Source: Serratia inhibens (lineage in GTDB: Bacteria > Pseudomonadota > Gammaproteobacteria > Enterobacterales > Enterobacteriaceae). From it: a DNA stretch of 64,000 nucleotides. Below, one piece after another: positions 9,226-17,134 of the stretch. The stretch lies in NCBI RefSeq assembly GCF_003591175.1, contig NZ_QYYG01000001.1:1612001-1676000 (forward strand). Reading direction: 5' to 3'. How positions within the stretch are numbered: position 1 is the stretch's first letter; the number at the start of each line of letters is the position of its first letter. The position numbers were made by a program, and so were the translations under genes. The notes beneath the pieces are model-generated. The model was given only the letters and a program-made list of their open reading frames with translations, was not told where the DNA came from and searched no databases.

Positions 9226-10434
9226 ATGTTTCAGGCATTACTGTGCGCATTGCGGCGCCATCCTTGGCTCAGGGCGCTGGGCTGCGGCTTTATCCTTTCT
9301 TCCGTGGGCAACGGGCTTACCTTTGTTATCGTTTTCGGTGAGCTGTTGCGTTCGCAGGCTCCGCCTTCCTCCCTCGCCCTGGCGTACCTGCTGGCCTTTT
9401 CTCCGGGTTTTATCGGCAGCTTGCTCAGTGAAAAACTCTCACTGCGCTGTTCACCCTTTGCCCTGCTGTTACTCAGTGAATCGCTCGGGCTCTGCGGGCT
9501 GGCCCTGCCGTTTTGGGCGCTAAGTCATCATCAGACGACGTTGCTGCTATTGACCCCGGGCGTCGCCGCATTTTGTCAGGGAATGATCGTTCCGCCGCTG
9601 GGCCAGCTCTTCAAAGGCGGGTTAAAACGGGAAGAGCTGCCGTTGGCAGCGGGGCTGGAAACCCTGTTTTTTGCCGCCAACGTGCTGTTTGGCATTGGCC
9701 TTGGCGTGTTGCTGTATGGTCGGGTGGCTACAAAAACATTGCTATTGCTGGATGCAATGAGCTTTGTCTCCAGCCTGCTGCTATTGGTCGTGGCCAAAAA
9801 GGCTTTCACCCGTAGCCGGCCGCCTGGCTCGCCACACCCGGCGGTGCCATTTCATTGGCGTACACTGCAACCCCGACAACAGCGGGCCATGCTGATGCTG
9901 CCAATGCTGGCTCTGGTTGGCTCGCCGGCGATGGCGTTACTACCCGCTCTGGCACCGCAGTTGCCGCAGGCAGGTGAAAACATCGGCCTGTCTCTGCTGT
10001 TCGCCCGCAGTCTGGGCCAACTGTTCGGCCCCTTTATACTGCCGGTAACCCGGTTTCATGCCATGAGCCACAGCAATAGCCTGCAATTGGGCTGCCTGTG
10101 CGGCTTTATCCTCTGCTATCTGAGCGTGCCGCTGGTGCCTTCAGAAAGCATTGCGTTGTTGCTGATTTTTTCCGCGCATGTATGCTCTAACGTGGTATTT
10201 GCACTCGCCAGCTATGGGTTGATGGCCAATTTCTCCCAGGCACAGGTTGGTATGGCAATGGCCCGCGCCTATCGGTGGCAGATCCTGATAAGCGCCGCCA
10301 GTACCTTAAGCTGCGGGCTGTTGGCCGACCGTCTCGGCGCATCTGCCGCCATCATCCTGCTTTCGTTATTCGGGCTGCTGCTGGCCGCTGGGGTGATGGC
10401 AAACTATCGCCGTGATGCAGGTTTGATTGAATGA
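9226..10434 (+). CDS. MFS transporter of unknown substrate
   Basis: A very hydrophobic protein of about 402 residues with 11 to 12 predicted membrane segments. The layout resembles DHA3-type exporters, with helices 1-6, a basic cytoplasmic loop (KKAFTRSRPPG) and helices 7-12. A TTG at 9208 would add six residues, but GAGGA lies eight bases before the ATG at 9226. It is followed by a hairpin and a GNAT gene on the same strand. I cannot name a substrate. Confidence 0.78.
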   Translation: MFQALLCALRRHPWLRALGCGFILSSVGNGLTFVIVFGELLRSQAPPSSLALAYLLAFSPGFIGSLLSEKLSLRCSPFALLLLSESLGLCGLALPFWALSHHQTTLLLLTPGVAAFCQGMIVPPLGQLFKGGLKREELPLAAGLETLFFAANVLFGIGLGVLLYGRVATKTLLLLDAMSFVSSLLLLVVAKKAFTRSRPPGSPHPAVPFHWRTLQPRQQRAMLMLPMLALVGSPAMALLPALAPQLPQAGENIGLSLLFARSLGQLFGPFILPVTRFHAMSHSNSLQLGCLCGFILCYLSVPLVPSESIALLLIFSAHVCSNVVFALASYGLMANFSQAQVGMAMARAYRWQILISAASTLSCGLLADRLGASAAIILLSLFGLLLAAGVMANYRRDAGLIE

Positions 10435-10442
10435 TAATTCCG

Positions 10443-10462
10443 GGGCCGGCACAGACCGGCCC
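10443..10462 (+). terminator. Hairpin after the MFS gene
   Basis: GGGCCGG pairs with CCGGCCC around a six-base loop between the MFS gene and the GNAT gene. No T-run follows. Confidence 0.4.
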
Positions 10463-10494
10463 TGCCTAAAAGGATCTTAAGAGAGTTCAGGAAC

Positions 10495-10962
10495 ATGAGT
10501 ATGCATATCGAACGACTTTCCGCACACCGCCAGCGCATTGGCGAACTGGCTGCTTTGCTGCATCAGGAATGGCGCGATTTCTCGCCGTGGAGCAGCCACG
10601 AGAAAATCAGCCAACGCTTTGAACAGCGCTGCGAACCGCAGCATTCCGGCATGACGTTGCTGGCCCTGTCACCGCAACAACACATCCTCGGCACCGCCAG
10701 CCTGGTCATTTACGATCTGGCGGATAAACCGGAGCGCAAATTCTGGCTGGGCGAAGTCTTCACCCATCCCCAGCACCGCGGTTTGGGCGTTGCACGCCGC
10801 CTGATCGACCAATGCATTACCCACTGCAAACAGAAAAATATTACCGAGCTGTATCTCTACACGCCGGACCAACAGTCGCTGTATCAAAAATTGGGCTGGC
10901 AACCGGTGGAACAACGTCAGGTTTCCGGCGAAGAAGTGACAGTGATGTGCCGCACGCTGTAA
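10495..10962 (+). CDS. GNAT-family N-acetyltransferase
   Basis: A 155-residue acetyltransferase. The acetyl-CoA-binding motif A is at residues about 84-105 (LGEVFTHPQHRGLGVARRLI), and motif B follows in ELYLYTPDQQSLYQKLGW. The family moves the acetyl group of acetyl-CoA to an amine; the acceptor here is unknown. Two start codons six bases apart (10495 and 10501) are possible; AGGA fits the second slightly better. It stands between an MFS gene and yajD, with no clear functional link. Confidence 0.85.
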   Translation: MSMHIERLSAHRQRIGELAALLHQEWRDFSPWSSHEKISQRFEQRCEPQHSGMTLLALSPQQHILGTASLVIYDLADKPERKFWLGEVFTHPQHRGLGVARRLIDQCITHCKQKNITELYLYTPDQQSLYQKLGWQPVEQRQVSGEEVTVMCRTL

Positions 10963-11020
10963 CCCGGCGCATTGTGATAGTATTAAACGTAATATTGTTA
11001 TCATTCTACAGGCACTCACC

Positions 11021-11362
11021 ATGGCATATATTCCCAAAAACTACGCAAGGCTGGAGACCGGCTACCGCGAAAAAGCGCTGAAAATTTTCCCGTGGGTCTG
11101 TGGGCGCTGCTCGCGCGAATTCGTTTACTCCAACCTGCGCGAGCTGACGGTTCACCATATCGATCACGACCACAGCAACAACCCGGAAGATGGCAGCAAC
11201 TGGGAAATGTTGTGCCTGTACTGCCACGACCATGAACACTCCAAGTACACCGAAGCAGACCAGTACGGTTCAACGGTGATCGCCGGTGAAGACGCGCAAA
11301 AAGATGTCGGCGTTGCGACCCATAATCCGTTCGCCAACCTGAAATCGATGTTGAAAAAGTAA
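11021..11362 (+). CDS. yajD: HNH nuclease YajD
   Basis: A 113-residue HNH-fold protein almost identical in layout to E. coli YajD (115 residues). The zinc-binding CGRC pair (about residues 27-30), the HHIDHDH catalytic strand, the conserved N in GSNW and the CLYCHDHEH zinc/His end are all present, so the nuclease site looks intact. The cellular role of YajD is not established. It lies directly before the 16-bp repeat array and the partition-like genes, separated by a hairpin. Confidence 0.94.
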   Translation: MAYIPKNYARLETGYREKALKIFPWVCGRCSREFVYSNLRELTVHHIDHDHSNNPEDGSNWEMLCLYCHDHEHSKYTEADQYGSTVIAGEDAQKDVGVATHNPFANLKSMLKK

Positions 11363-11371
11363 TGCTGCCGC

Positions 11372-11397
11372 TGCGGATGCGCGCTGTCGCATCCGCA
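11372..11397. other. Strong hairpin between yajD and the repeat array
   Basis: TGCGGATGCG pairs perfectly with CGCATCCGCA around a six-base loop. It is followed by A rather than T residues on the plus strand, so it is not a classical intrinsic terminator for yajD. Confidence 0.6.
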
Positions 11398-11401
11398 AAA
11401 A

Positions 11402-11668
11402 ACAAGCAAGCTAGCAACTTATTAAGCTAATAAAAAAGCAAATAATCCCTCCCTCAACACCATTTCCCAGAGCATTCCTACTTACCCACTTGATAAGTTA
11501 CCAGCAAAATAAGCTGCAAAGTTAACAGCATACTGGCTTGGCAAGCGGCCACGGTTGGTGCATATTGTCCATAAGTTGTTCTTGTTAACCTGTTTAATTA
11601 TCAACCTGATAAGATACTAACTTAATAAGCCATCAGCTTAACCAGTTAGCATCTTGATAACCTGAGAG
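11402..11668. repeat. Degenerate 16-bp repeat array upstream of the ParF-like gene
   Basis: At least 11 copies of a 16-bp degenerate unit occur in three in-phase blocks. Block A starts at 11402 and 11418. Block B starts at 11489, 11505, 11521 and 11537. Block C starts at 11589, 11605, 11621, 11637 and 11653. Examples are CTTATTAAGCTAATAA, CTTGATAAGTTACCAG, CCTGATAAGATACTAA and CTTAATAAGCCATCAG; the rough consensus is SYTRAYAAGNTANYAA. The last unit ends in GAGAG, which is the ribosome-binding site of the ParF-like gene. The stretch is AT-rich and has no gene. The layout suggests a centromere/operator of a ParFG-type partition system. The periodicity is seen; the binding role is inferred. Confidence 0.8.
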
Positions 11669-11676
11669 ATGGCAGC

Positions 11677-12312
11677 ATGATTGTTTTGATTGGCTCGCAA
11701 AAAGGTGGCGTAGGAAAATCGACCAAGGCGGTCAATATCGCCGGATATCTGATCCTCAAACAGGGGAAAACCGCCATCATCGTCGATGCTGACGATCAGA
11801 AATCAATCATGACCTGGTATAACGATCGCCAGAATGTGGAGGGCCTGCCGCATATCCCGGTAGTCGCCGCCTCGGGAAAAATCAAAGAAACCCTGCTGGA
11901 ATTGGATCGTCATTACGATTATGTGATTGTCGACACCGCCGGCCGCGACAGCGCCGAACTGCGCTCCGGCCTGCTGGCCGCAGATCTGTTCCTCTCCCCG
12001 CTGCGCCCATCGCAGATGGATCTCGACACCATCGGTTATCTGTCGGAAATGTTCTCCACCGCGCAGGAATATAACGAGAAGGTGAAAGGCTACATCGTGC
12101 TGAACATGTGCCCGACCAATATCTTTATTAACGAAGCCAACGAAGCGGCACAGGTGCTGAGCGAATATCCGGAATTTACCCTGGTCAGCAACCGCCTGTG
12201 CGACCGCAAGATTTACCGCGATGCCTGGGGTGAGGCGATTACCGTACACGAGGCGCACAACGCCAAGGCGCAGGCGGAAATCGAAAGCCTGGTGAAAGAG
12301 GTGATCCTGTGA
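11677..12312 (+). CDS. ParF-like ParA-family partition ATPase
   Basis: A 211-residue P-loop ATPase. It has the deviant Walker A motif KGGVGKST (K9 signature lysine, K14), Walker A' IIVDADDQ near residues 35-41, and Walker B YVIVDTAGR near residues 83-90. It lacks an N-terminal helix-turn-helix, so it belongs with the small ParF/type Ib ParA proteins (about 206 residues), which polymerise or coat DNA to move plasmid copies. The C-terminal part (NRLCDRKIYRDAWG, then AEIESLVKEV) also matches that layout. It overlaps the next gene by GTGA. It lies on what looks like ordinary enteric chromosome, which is unusual for this type. Confidence 0.9.
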   Translation: MIVLIGSQKGGVGKSTKAVNIAGYLILKQGKTAIIVDADDQKSIMTWYNDRQNVEGLPHIPVVAASGKIKETLLELDRHYDYVIVDTAGRDSAELRSGLLAADLFLSPLRPSQMDLDTIGYLSEMFSTAQEYNEKVKGYIVLNMCPTNIFINEANEAAQVLSEYPEFTLVSNRLCDRKIYRDAWGEAITVHEAHNAKAQAEIESLVKEVIL

Positions 12313-12605
12313 AAAAGCGCACCCCAACTCACCGCATGTCGGAAGACGAGTTTATCAACAGCGCCACGTCGCATACCCTGATTACCCCCGTTGCCGAAAC
12401 CAAGCCACAGGGCCGTAAACGCACCTATAAGGCGATTTCGGTCAGCCTGACCGATAACCACGTCGACACCATCGATGAAATCATTGTGCAGGCGGCACGC
12501 AATGGCGTGGTACGCATTACCCGTTCCGACATCATCAAGCTGGCCATTGACGGGCTGGCCGAAAAAAGCGAAGAACATCTGCTGCAGTTGCTGAAAAAGC
12601 TGTAA
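12309..12605 (+). CDS. ParG-like ribbon-helix-helix centromere-binding protein
   Basis: A 98-residue basic protein starting with GTG, whose start overlaps the stop of the ParF-like gene (GTGA). Residues 1-37 are polar and probably flexible. From RKRTYKAISVSL a beta strand and two helices follow (NHVDTIDEIIVQAARNG, then ITRSDIIKLAIDGLAE), which is the ribbon-helix-helix arrangement of ParG/omega proteins. Those bind repeated centromere sites and stimulate the partner ATPase. Position, size, fold and the flanking repeats all support the pair being a partition cassette. Whether it segregates chromosome, plasmid remnant or something else cannot be told. Confidence 0.82.
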   Translation: MKKRTPTHRMSEDEFINSATSHTLITPVAETKPQGRKRTYKAISVSLTDNHVDTIDEIIVQAARNGVVRITRSDIIKLAIDGLAEKSEEHLLQLLKKL

Positions 12606-12609
12606 TTAA

Positions 12610-12657
12610 CCTGATAGCCTGCCAGCTTAATAAGTTGGCAGGCTAACAATGACAGGA
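12610..12657. repeat. 16-bp repeat units and hairpin after the ParG-like gene
   Basis: Three more units of the 16-bp repeat start at 12610, 12626 and 12642, in exact phase. The middle unit is CTTAATAAGTTGGCAG. A perfect 10-bp inverted repeat, TAGCCTGCCA (12615-12624) and TGGCAGGCTA (12636-12645), places most of the middle repeat in an 11-base loop. This may serve both as a transcript end for the partition genes and as a protein-binding site. Confidence 0.7.
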
Positions 12658-12658
12658 A

Positions 12659-13420
12659 TTACAACCCATTACCGGCAACTGCACACTGGTAATCCTGGAT
12701 CTCGCCTGCGGACCCCAGATTCAGGTCGGTCAATTTTAAACGGTTGGCCAGCAAAATCATCTCACCTTCTGGGCTCACTGCCAGCGCCAGCCCATAATTG
12801 GCCATATCATCACCCTGCCCGACAACATATTGCTGCAGCAGCCTGAACGGGTCTTCTTTGGTTAAATCAACGCCAACCAATTTTCTGGCCAAATACTGAT
12901 GGCCGACCAGTTTTTCCGCCAGCGGCCGCCAGTTTTGATCTATATGCTTCGCTTGTTCCCCAAGCTGTTTATATACGTCCTGACGCAGGCAGGCGATATG
13001 GATATGCAACTGATTTTGGGAGCGGCCATATCTCGAATTTATCGCCAACGATAACCAGGTATCTTTTAGCGGTTTTCCCAGCTCTGTGGATATATGGCTG
13101 CGATTTTCCCAGGCCTGGGAAAAATAAGGCGGCGTGTGTTCCGTTTGCAACTCTGGGCTCTCAATACCGCTGATTTTTTCGGTTGGCATCGCCAGATCGT
13201 GATAAGGACCTTTACTGTCTTTAAACAGCACATAACCTTCTTTTAAATCAACCTTTAAGCAAGGATCCGGGTCGTTATTCTGTTGCTGGTTGGGTACGCA
13301 CTGTTGGCTGACAATCTGCCACAACGCATCCTGATTGCCACGCCCGAAGAAAAACCATAACACCACTGCCAGGATCAAAATAACAAGCAAGATAATTGAT
13401 AACTTTAGAAACCTTTTCAT
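12659..13420 (-). CDS. cdh: CDP-diacylglycerol pyrophosphatase
   Basis: A 253-residue membrane-anchored phosphatase resembling E. coli Cdh (251 residues). One N-terminal transmembrane helix (about residues 5-25) anchors it with the catalytic domain outside. The segments CVPNQQQN, GYVLFKD, SLAINSRYGRSQNQLHIHIAC and GHQYLARK match the family; HIHIAC carries the HIT-like histidines. It splits CDP-diacylglycerol into phosphatidate and CMP. The frame is open to 13480, but GGAG lies five bases before the ATG at 13420. It converges on the partition cassette. Confidence 0.92.
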   Translation of the reverse strand: MKRFLKLSIILLVILILAVVLWFFFGRGNQDALWQIVSQQCVPNQQQNNDPDPCLKVDLKEGYVLFKDSKGPYHDLAMPTEKISGIESPELQTEHTPPYFSQAWENRSHISTELGKPLKDTWLSLAINSRYGRSQNQLHIHIACLRQDVYKQLGEQAKHIDQNWRPLAEKLVGHQYLARKLVGVDLTKEDPFRLLQQYVVGQGDDMANYGLALAVSPEGEMILLANRLKLTDLNLGSAGEIQDYQCAVAGNGL

Positions 13421-13645
13421 CACCACTCCATGTTCAATACTTCCTTCACCAAAGAGTGGCCAGCATAAATCAGCCGGCAATAAACGGCCAGAATATTATA
13501 CCGAAACCCTAACTTGCATTCATTTTCTGAGCGATAAATAATTAAAAATAAGGTTTTGCGAAGATAAATTAACGCCATTTGATAAAATCAGCATGATATT
13601 ATAAATAGGTCAAGACACCCCCTACTTAACAAGGAAGCATATAAT

Positions 13646-14452
13646 ATGCAAACTACGGATAAGCAGTTTAATTACCTGGATATCGGCTCAGGTTTCCCGT
13701 TATTACTTGGCCACAGCTATCTGTTCGATCGGCATATGTGGGAGCCGCAGCTTGATGCGCTGGCCGAACATTATCGCGTTATCGTTCCGGATCTCTGGGG
13801 GCACGGCGAATCGCCGCAGCTACCGGCTTCGCACACCAGCCTGTCGGATATCGCCGCCGACCATCTGGCGCTGATGGATCAGCTCGGCATCCAAGAATTC
13901 GGCATCGTCGGTTTGTCGGTCGGCGGCATGTGGGGTGCCGAGTTAGCGGCAGTGGCGCCCGAGCGGGTTAAGGTGCTGGTGCTGCTGGACAGTTATATGG
14001 GCGACGAAACGCCTGAGGAGCGCCAGCGCTATTTCGCCATGCTGGACGCCGTCGATCAGGCAGGGGCGATCACCTCACCGTTACTGGAATACATTGCCGC
14101 ACAGTTTTACTCCGACAATGTCCCCGCATCGCTGTTGCAACCATTGATTGAGCATTTGCAAAGCCTGCCCGCCGACCTTCTGCGCAACAGCATAGTGCCG
14201 CTGGGCAAAATGATCTTCGGCCGTCCCGATAAACTGGCGCTGCTGGAAAAAATTACCGCAACAACCCTGGTGATCACCGGCGAGCTGGATAAACCGCGCC
14301 CGCCGGCAGAAGGCCAGCGAATGGCGGATATCCTTGGCTGCGAACATGTGCTGATCCCCGGGGCGGGCCATATCAGCAACAAAGAAAACCCGGAAGCGGT
14401 CACCAAAGCGCTGTTGGCTTTCCTGGCCGAAAGCACCACTCCGCTATTTTGA
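13646..14452 (+). CDS. Alpha/beta-fold hydrolase
   Basis: A 268-residue hydrolase of the alpha/beta fold. The oxyanion-region motif LGHSYLFDRHMW is near residue 25, the nucleophile elbow is GLSVGGMWG near residue 95, and the catalytic histidine lies in GAGHISNKENP near residue 247. An acid residue is expected in the GELDKPRPP segment. Substrate unknown; the sequence would also fit haloperoxidase-like or 3-oxoadipate enol-lactonase-like members. AAGGAAG lies upstream of the ATG. It is divergent from cdh. Confidence 0.85.
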   Translation: MQTTDKQFNYLDIGSGFPLLLGHSYLFDRHMWEPQLDALAEHYRVIVPDLWGHGESPQLPASHTSLSDIAADHLALMDQLGIQEFGIVGLSVGGMWGAELAAVAPERVKVLVLLDSYMGDETPEERQRYFAMLDAVDQAGAITSPLLEYIAAQFYSDNVPASLLQPLIEHLQSLPADLLRNSIVPLGKMIFGRPDKLALLEKITATTLVITGELDKPRPPAEGQRMADILGCEHVLIPGAGHISNKENPEAVTKALLAFLAESTTPLF

Positions 14453-14460
14453 TAGCGGCT

Positions 14461-14482
14461 TACCGGGCCGAAAGGCCCGGTA
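14461..14482 (+). terminator. Hairpin after the alpha/beta hydrolase
   Basis: TACCGGGCC pairs perfectly with GGCCCGGTA around a GAAA tetraloop, just after the stop codon. No T-run follows. Confidence 0.6.
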
Positions 14483-14493
14483 GCGCTCATAGC

Positions 14494-14680
14494 CTACGCG
14501 CTCCGTTGTTGGATAAACGCCATCAACGGGGCCAACTTTTTCTGCGATATGCCGGGAATGGTGCCCGGTGTCGGCATCAGGACCACATCTGCCCATTTTC
14601 GACAAACAGAGCTATGCTGCTGGTTACCCGCAGCGGGTATTTGAATGATGACTCTGATTTCGCGCAGGAATTGAAAAGAT
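14494..14680 (-). pseudogene. Possible frameshifted gene remnant
   Basis: On the minus strand, two adjoining frames read like protein but have no start codon or ribosome-binding site. One contains YPLRVTSSIALFVENGQMW and then stops. The other continues as ADVVLMPTPGTIPGISQKK and LAPLMAFIQQRSA and ends at a TAG (14494-14496). Joined by a frameshift they could be the C-terminal end of a lost gene. I do not recognise the family. Confidence 0.3.
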
Positions 14681-14682
14681 AG

Positions 14683-14712
14683 AAAACCCTCTCTTACCGC
14701 AGTAAGAGAGGG
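14683..14712 (-). terminator. Rho-independent terminator of bglX
   Basis: CCCTCTCTTA and TAAGAGAGGG form a perfect 10-bp stem with a six-base loop. On the minus strand the stem is followed by TTTTCTATCTTTT. Confidence 0.85.
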
Positions 14713-14721
14713 CGATACGAT

Positions 14722-17037
14722 TTACTGCAGCGTAAAGCTTTGCGCCTGTACGTTGTCGGAATCCAGGCCGACAAACACGTTGAACTTACCCGGCTCCGCG
14801 CCCCATTTCAGGCTGGCGTTATAGAACTTGAGATCCTCTTCAGTGATCGGCAGCTCCACTTGTTGCGACTGGCCGGCTTTCAGCATCACCTTTTTGAAGT
14901 TGCGCAGCTCTTTCACCGGGCGGCTGACCGATGCGGTGACATCCTGTACGTATAACTGCACCAGGGTAGCACCGTCATATTTGCCGGTATTCTTCAATGT
15001 GACGCTGGCGGTCAGTTTACCGTTGCGCGCCATCGTCGGGCTGGAAAGCTTGAGATCCGACAGGCTGAAGGTGGTGTAACTCAGGCCGTAACCAAAGGGA
15101 TACAGCGGGCCGTTAGGCGAGTCGAAGTAACGCGACGTGTACTTGCCTGGGTTTTCCTTGCCGAACGGCCGGCCGGTATTCAGATGGTTGTAATACATCG
15201 GGATCTGGCCGACAGAACGCGGGAAGGTCATCGGCAGCTTGCCCGACGGGTTGTAGTCGCCGAACAACACGTCGGCCACCGCATTGCCACCCTCGGTGCC
15301 GCTGTACCAGGTTTCCAGCATCGCATCCGCCTGCTGGCTTTCCCAGCTCAGCGCCAACGGCCGGCCATTCATCAGCACCAACACCAGCGGCTTGCCGGTC
15401 GCCTTCAGCGCGGCGATCAGATCCCGTTGGCTTTGCGGAATAGTGATATCGGCGCGGCTGGAAGCTTCGTGCGCCATGCCCTGCGCCTCACCCACTACCG
15501 CTACCACGACATCGGCCTGCCTGGCCGCCTGTACCGCTTCATCAATCATCTGCTGCGGCGGACGGGTATCAAACACCACCGCCGGCTCATACTCATTCAG
15601 ATAGTCGATAATACTTTTGTCCTGGGTAATGTTGGCGCCTTTGGCATAGAGGATCTTCGCCTTGTCGCCCACCGCATGCTCCAGCCCCTGACGAAGAGTC
15701 ACCGACTGTTTGACCACGCCGGCCGCCGACCAACTGCCCATCACATCACGCTGGCTGTCGGCCATCGGCCCTACCAGCGCAATGGTGTCTTGCTTGCTCA
15801 ACGGCAGCGTCTGCTTGTCATTCTTCAGCAGCACCAGAGTTTTGCGCGCTACTACGCGCGCTTCGGCGCGGTGCAGACGGCTTTCGGCATTGGTGTCCTG
15901 CGGATCCGAGCCTACCGGGCCAAGGTGGTTATAAGGGTCTTTGAACAGGCCCATGTCATATTTGGTGTTCAGCACGTCGCGGCAGGCGCGATCGATGTCG
16001 CTTTCCGAAACCAGCCCGTCCTTCACCAGCCCCGGCAGGTATTGGTCGTAGTATTCGTCGCTCATGCTCATGTCGACACCCGAGGTGATCGCCAGCCGCA
16101 CCGCATCGCGCGCATCTTCGGCTACGCCGTGCTTGATCAGCTCTTTAATCGCGCCGTGGTCGCTGATGGTGATGCCGCCAAAGCCCCACTGGCTGCGCAA
16201 CAGATCTTTCAGCAACCACGGGTTGGCGGTGGCAGGAATACCGTTGATCGAGTTGAGCGATACCATCACCCCACCGCTGCCGGCGTCTACCGCTGCCTTA
16301 TACGGCGGCAAATAGTCCTGATGCATTCTCAGCGGGCTCATATCGACGGTGTTGTAATCGCGGCCGCCTTCGGTGGCGCCGTACAGCGCGAAGTGTTTAA
16401 CGCTGGCCATCACTGAGCCAGGCTGGGACGGGTCACCGTTCTGGTAAGCATCGACCATCACTTTGGCAATTTTGGACACCAGCCAGGTGTCTTCGCCGAA
16501 ACCTTCCGATACTCGGCCCCAGCGCGGATCGCGGGTGATATCGACCATCGGCGAGAAGGTCATGTTCAGGCCGTCATCGCTGGCTTCCTGCGCCGATACC
16601 CGGCCGCTGAGCGCGATGGCTTCGAGATCAAAACTGGCCGCCAGCCCCAGGCTGATCGGGAAGACGGTGCGTTGACCGTGCACCACGTCGTAGGCGAAGA
16701 ACAGCGGGATTTTCAAGCGGCTGAGTTGCATGGCCTGATCCTGCATCGCGCGGATATCCGGCCGGGTGACGGTGTTGAAAATAGCGCCAATCTGGCCCTT
16801 GCTGATACTGTCGCGGATCGCTTCTTTCGGGTTATCCGGTCCGACGCTGATTAAACGCAACTGACCGATTTTTTCTTCCAGCGTCATCTGTTTCATCAGG
16901 TTGGAAACGAAAGCATCGCGCTGTTGGGCATTAACTCCTTGCGCCGCACCGTTCTCCTGCGCAAAAACCGGGCTGATGGCCAGGCCGGACAGCAAACTCA
17001 CCACACAAAGCCATTTCATATTTTTTGTCTCAGGCAT
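14722..17037 (-). CDS. bglX: Periplasmic beta-glucosidase BglX
   Basis: A GH3 beta-D-glucoside glucohydrolase close to E. coli BglX (765 residues). The N-terminal signal peptide starts at MKWLCVVSLLSGLA and ends near SPVFA, so it works in the periplasm. The GH3 barrel includes MKQMTLEEKIGQLRLISVGP, SVKHFALYG and the nucleophile segment GGITISDHGAIKEL, where the Asp of ISDH is the likely nucleophile. A second alpha/beta domain (VGEAQGMAHEASSR) and a C-terminal fibronectin-III-like domain (PGKFNVFVG) follow. Starting at 17037 gives 771 residues; starting at 17019 (MKW) would match the E. coli start better. It is followed by a strong terminator. Confidence 0.95.
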   Translation of the reverse strand: MPETKNMKWLCVVSLLSGLAISPVFAQENGAAQGVNAQQRDAFVSNLMKQMTLEEKIGQLRLISVGPDNPKEAIRDSISKGQIGAIFNTVTRPDIRAMQDQAMQLSRLKIPLFFAYDVVHGQRTVFPISLGLAASFDLEAIALSGRVSAQEASDDGLNMTFSPMVDITRDPRWGRVSEGFGEDTWLVSKIAKVMVDAYQNGDPSQPGSVMASVKHFALYGATEGGRDYNTVDMSPLRMHQDYLPPYKAAVDAGSGGVMVSLNSINGIPATANPWLLKDLLRSQWGFGGITISDHGAIKELIKHGVAEDARDAVRLAITSGVDMSMSDEYYDQYLPGLVKDGLVSESDIDRACRDVLNTKYDMGLFKDPYNHLGPVGSDPQDTNAESRLHRAEARVVARKTLVLLKNDKQTLPLSKQDTIALVGPMADSQRDVMGSWSAAGVVKQSVTLRQGLEHAVGDKAKILYAKGANITQDKSIIDYLNEYEPAVVFDTRPPQQMIDEAVQAARQADVVVAVVGEAQGMAHEASSRADITIPQSQRDLIAALKATGKPLVLVLMNGRPLALSWESQQADAMLETWYSGTEGGNAVADVLFGDYNPSGKLPMTFPRSVGQIPMYYNHLNTGRPFGKENPGKYTSRYFDSPNGPLYPFGYGLSYTTFSLSDLKLSSPTMARNGKLTASVTLKNTGKYDGATLVQLYVQDVTASVSRPVKELRNFKKVMLKAGQSQQVELPITEEDLKFYNASLKWGAEPGKFNVFVGLDSDNVQAQSFTLQ

Positions 17038-17134
17038 GTTCCCGCCGCAGCCGGCGACGGGGAGGATTAGTCAAAGTGAAAAAGCAGTGTGACATACTCT
17101 TTTTCACCGCAGAAATAATTTGTAATGTTAAAGG

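Noticed and set aside
11372-11397. Intrinsic terminator of yajD
   Set aside because: The stem is strong, but A residues rather than T follow it on the plus strand, so it is listed as a hairpin only.
11402-11668. The phased repeats could be a CRISPR array
   Set aside because: Units are contiguous or in small blocks of 16 bp with degenerate sequence and no unique spacers of 30 bp or so; no cas genes are present.
15184-16416. Long plus-strand open frame opposite bglX
   Set aside because: It lies wholly within the well-supported bglX gene on the other strand and its Arg/His-rich product has no family features; it is a high-GC shadow frame.
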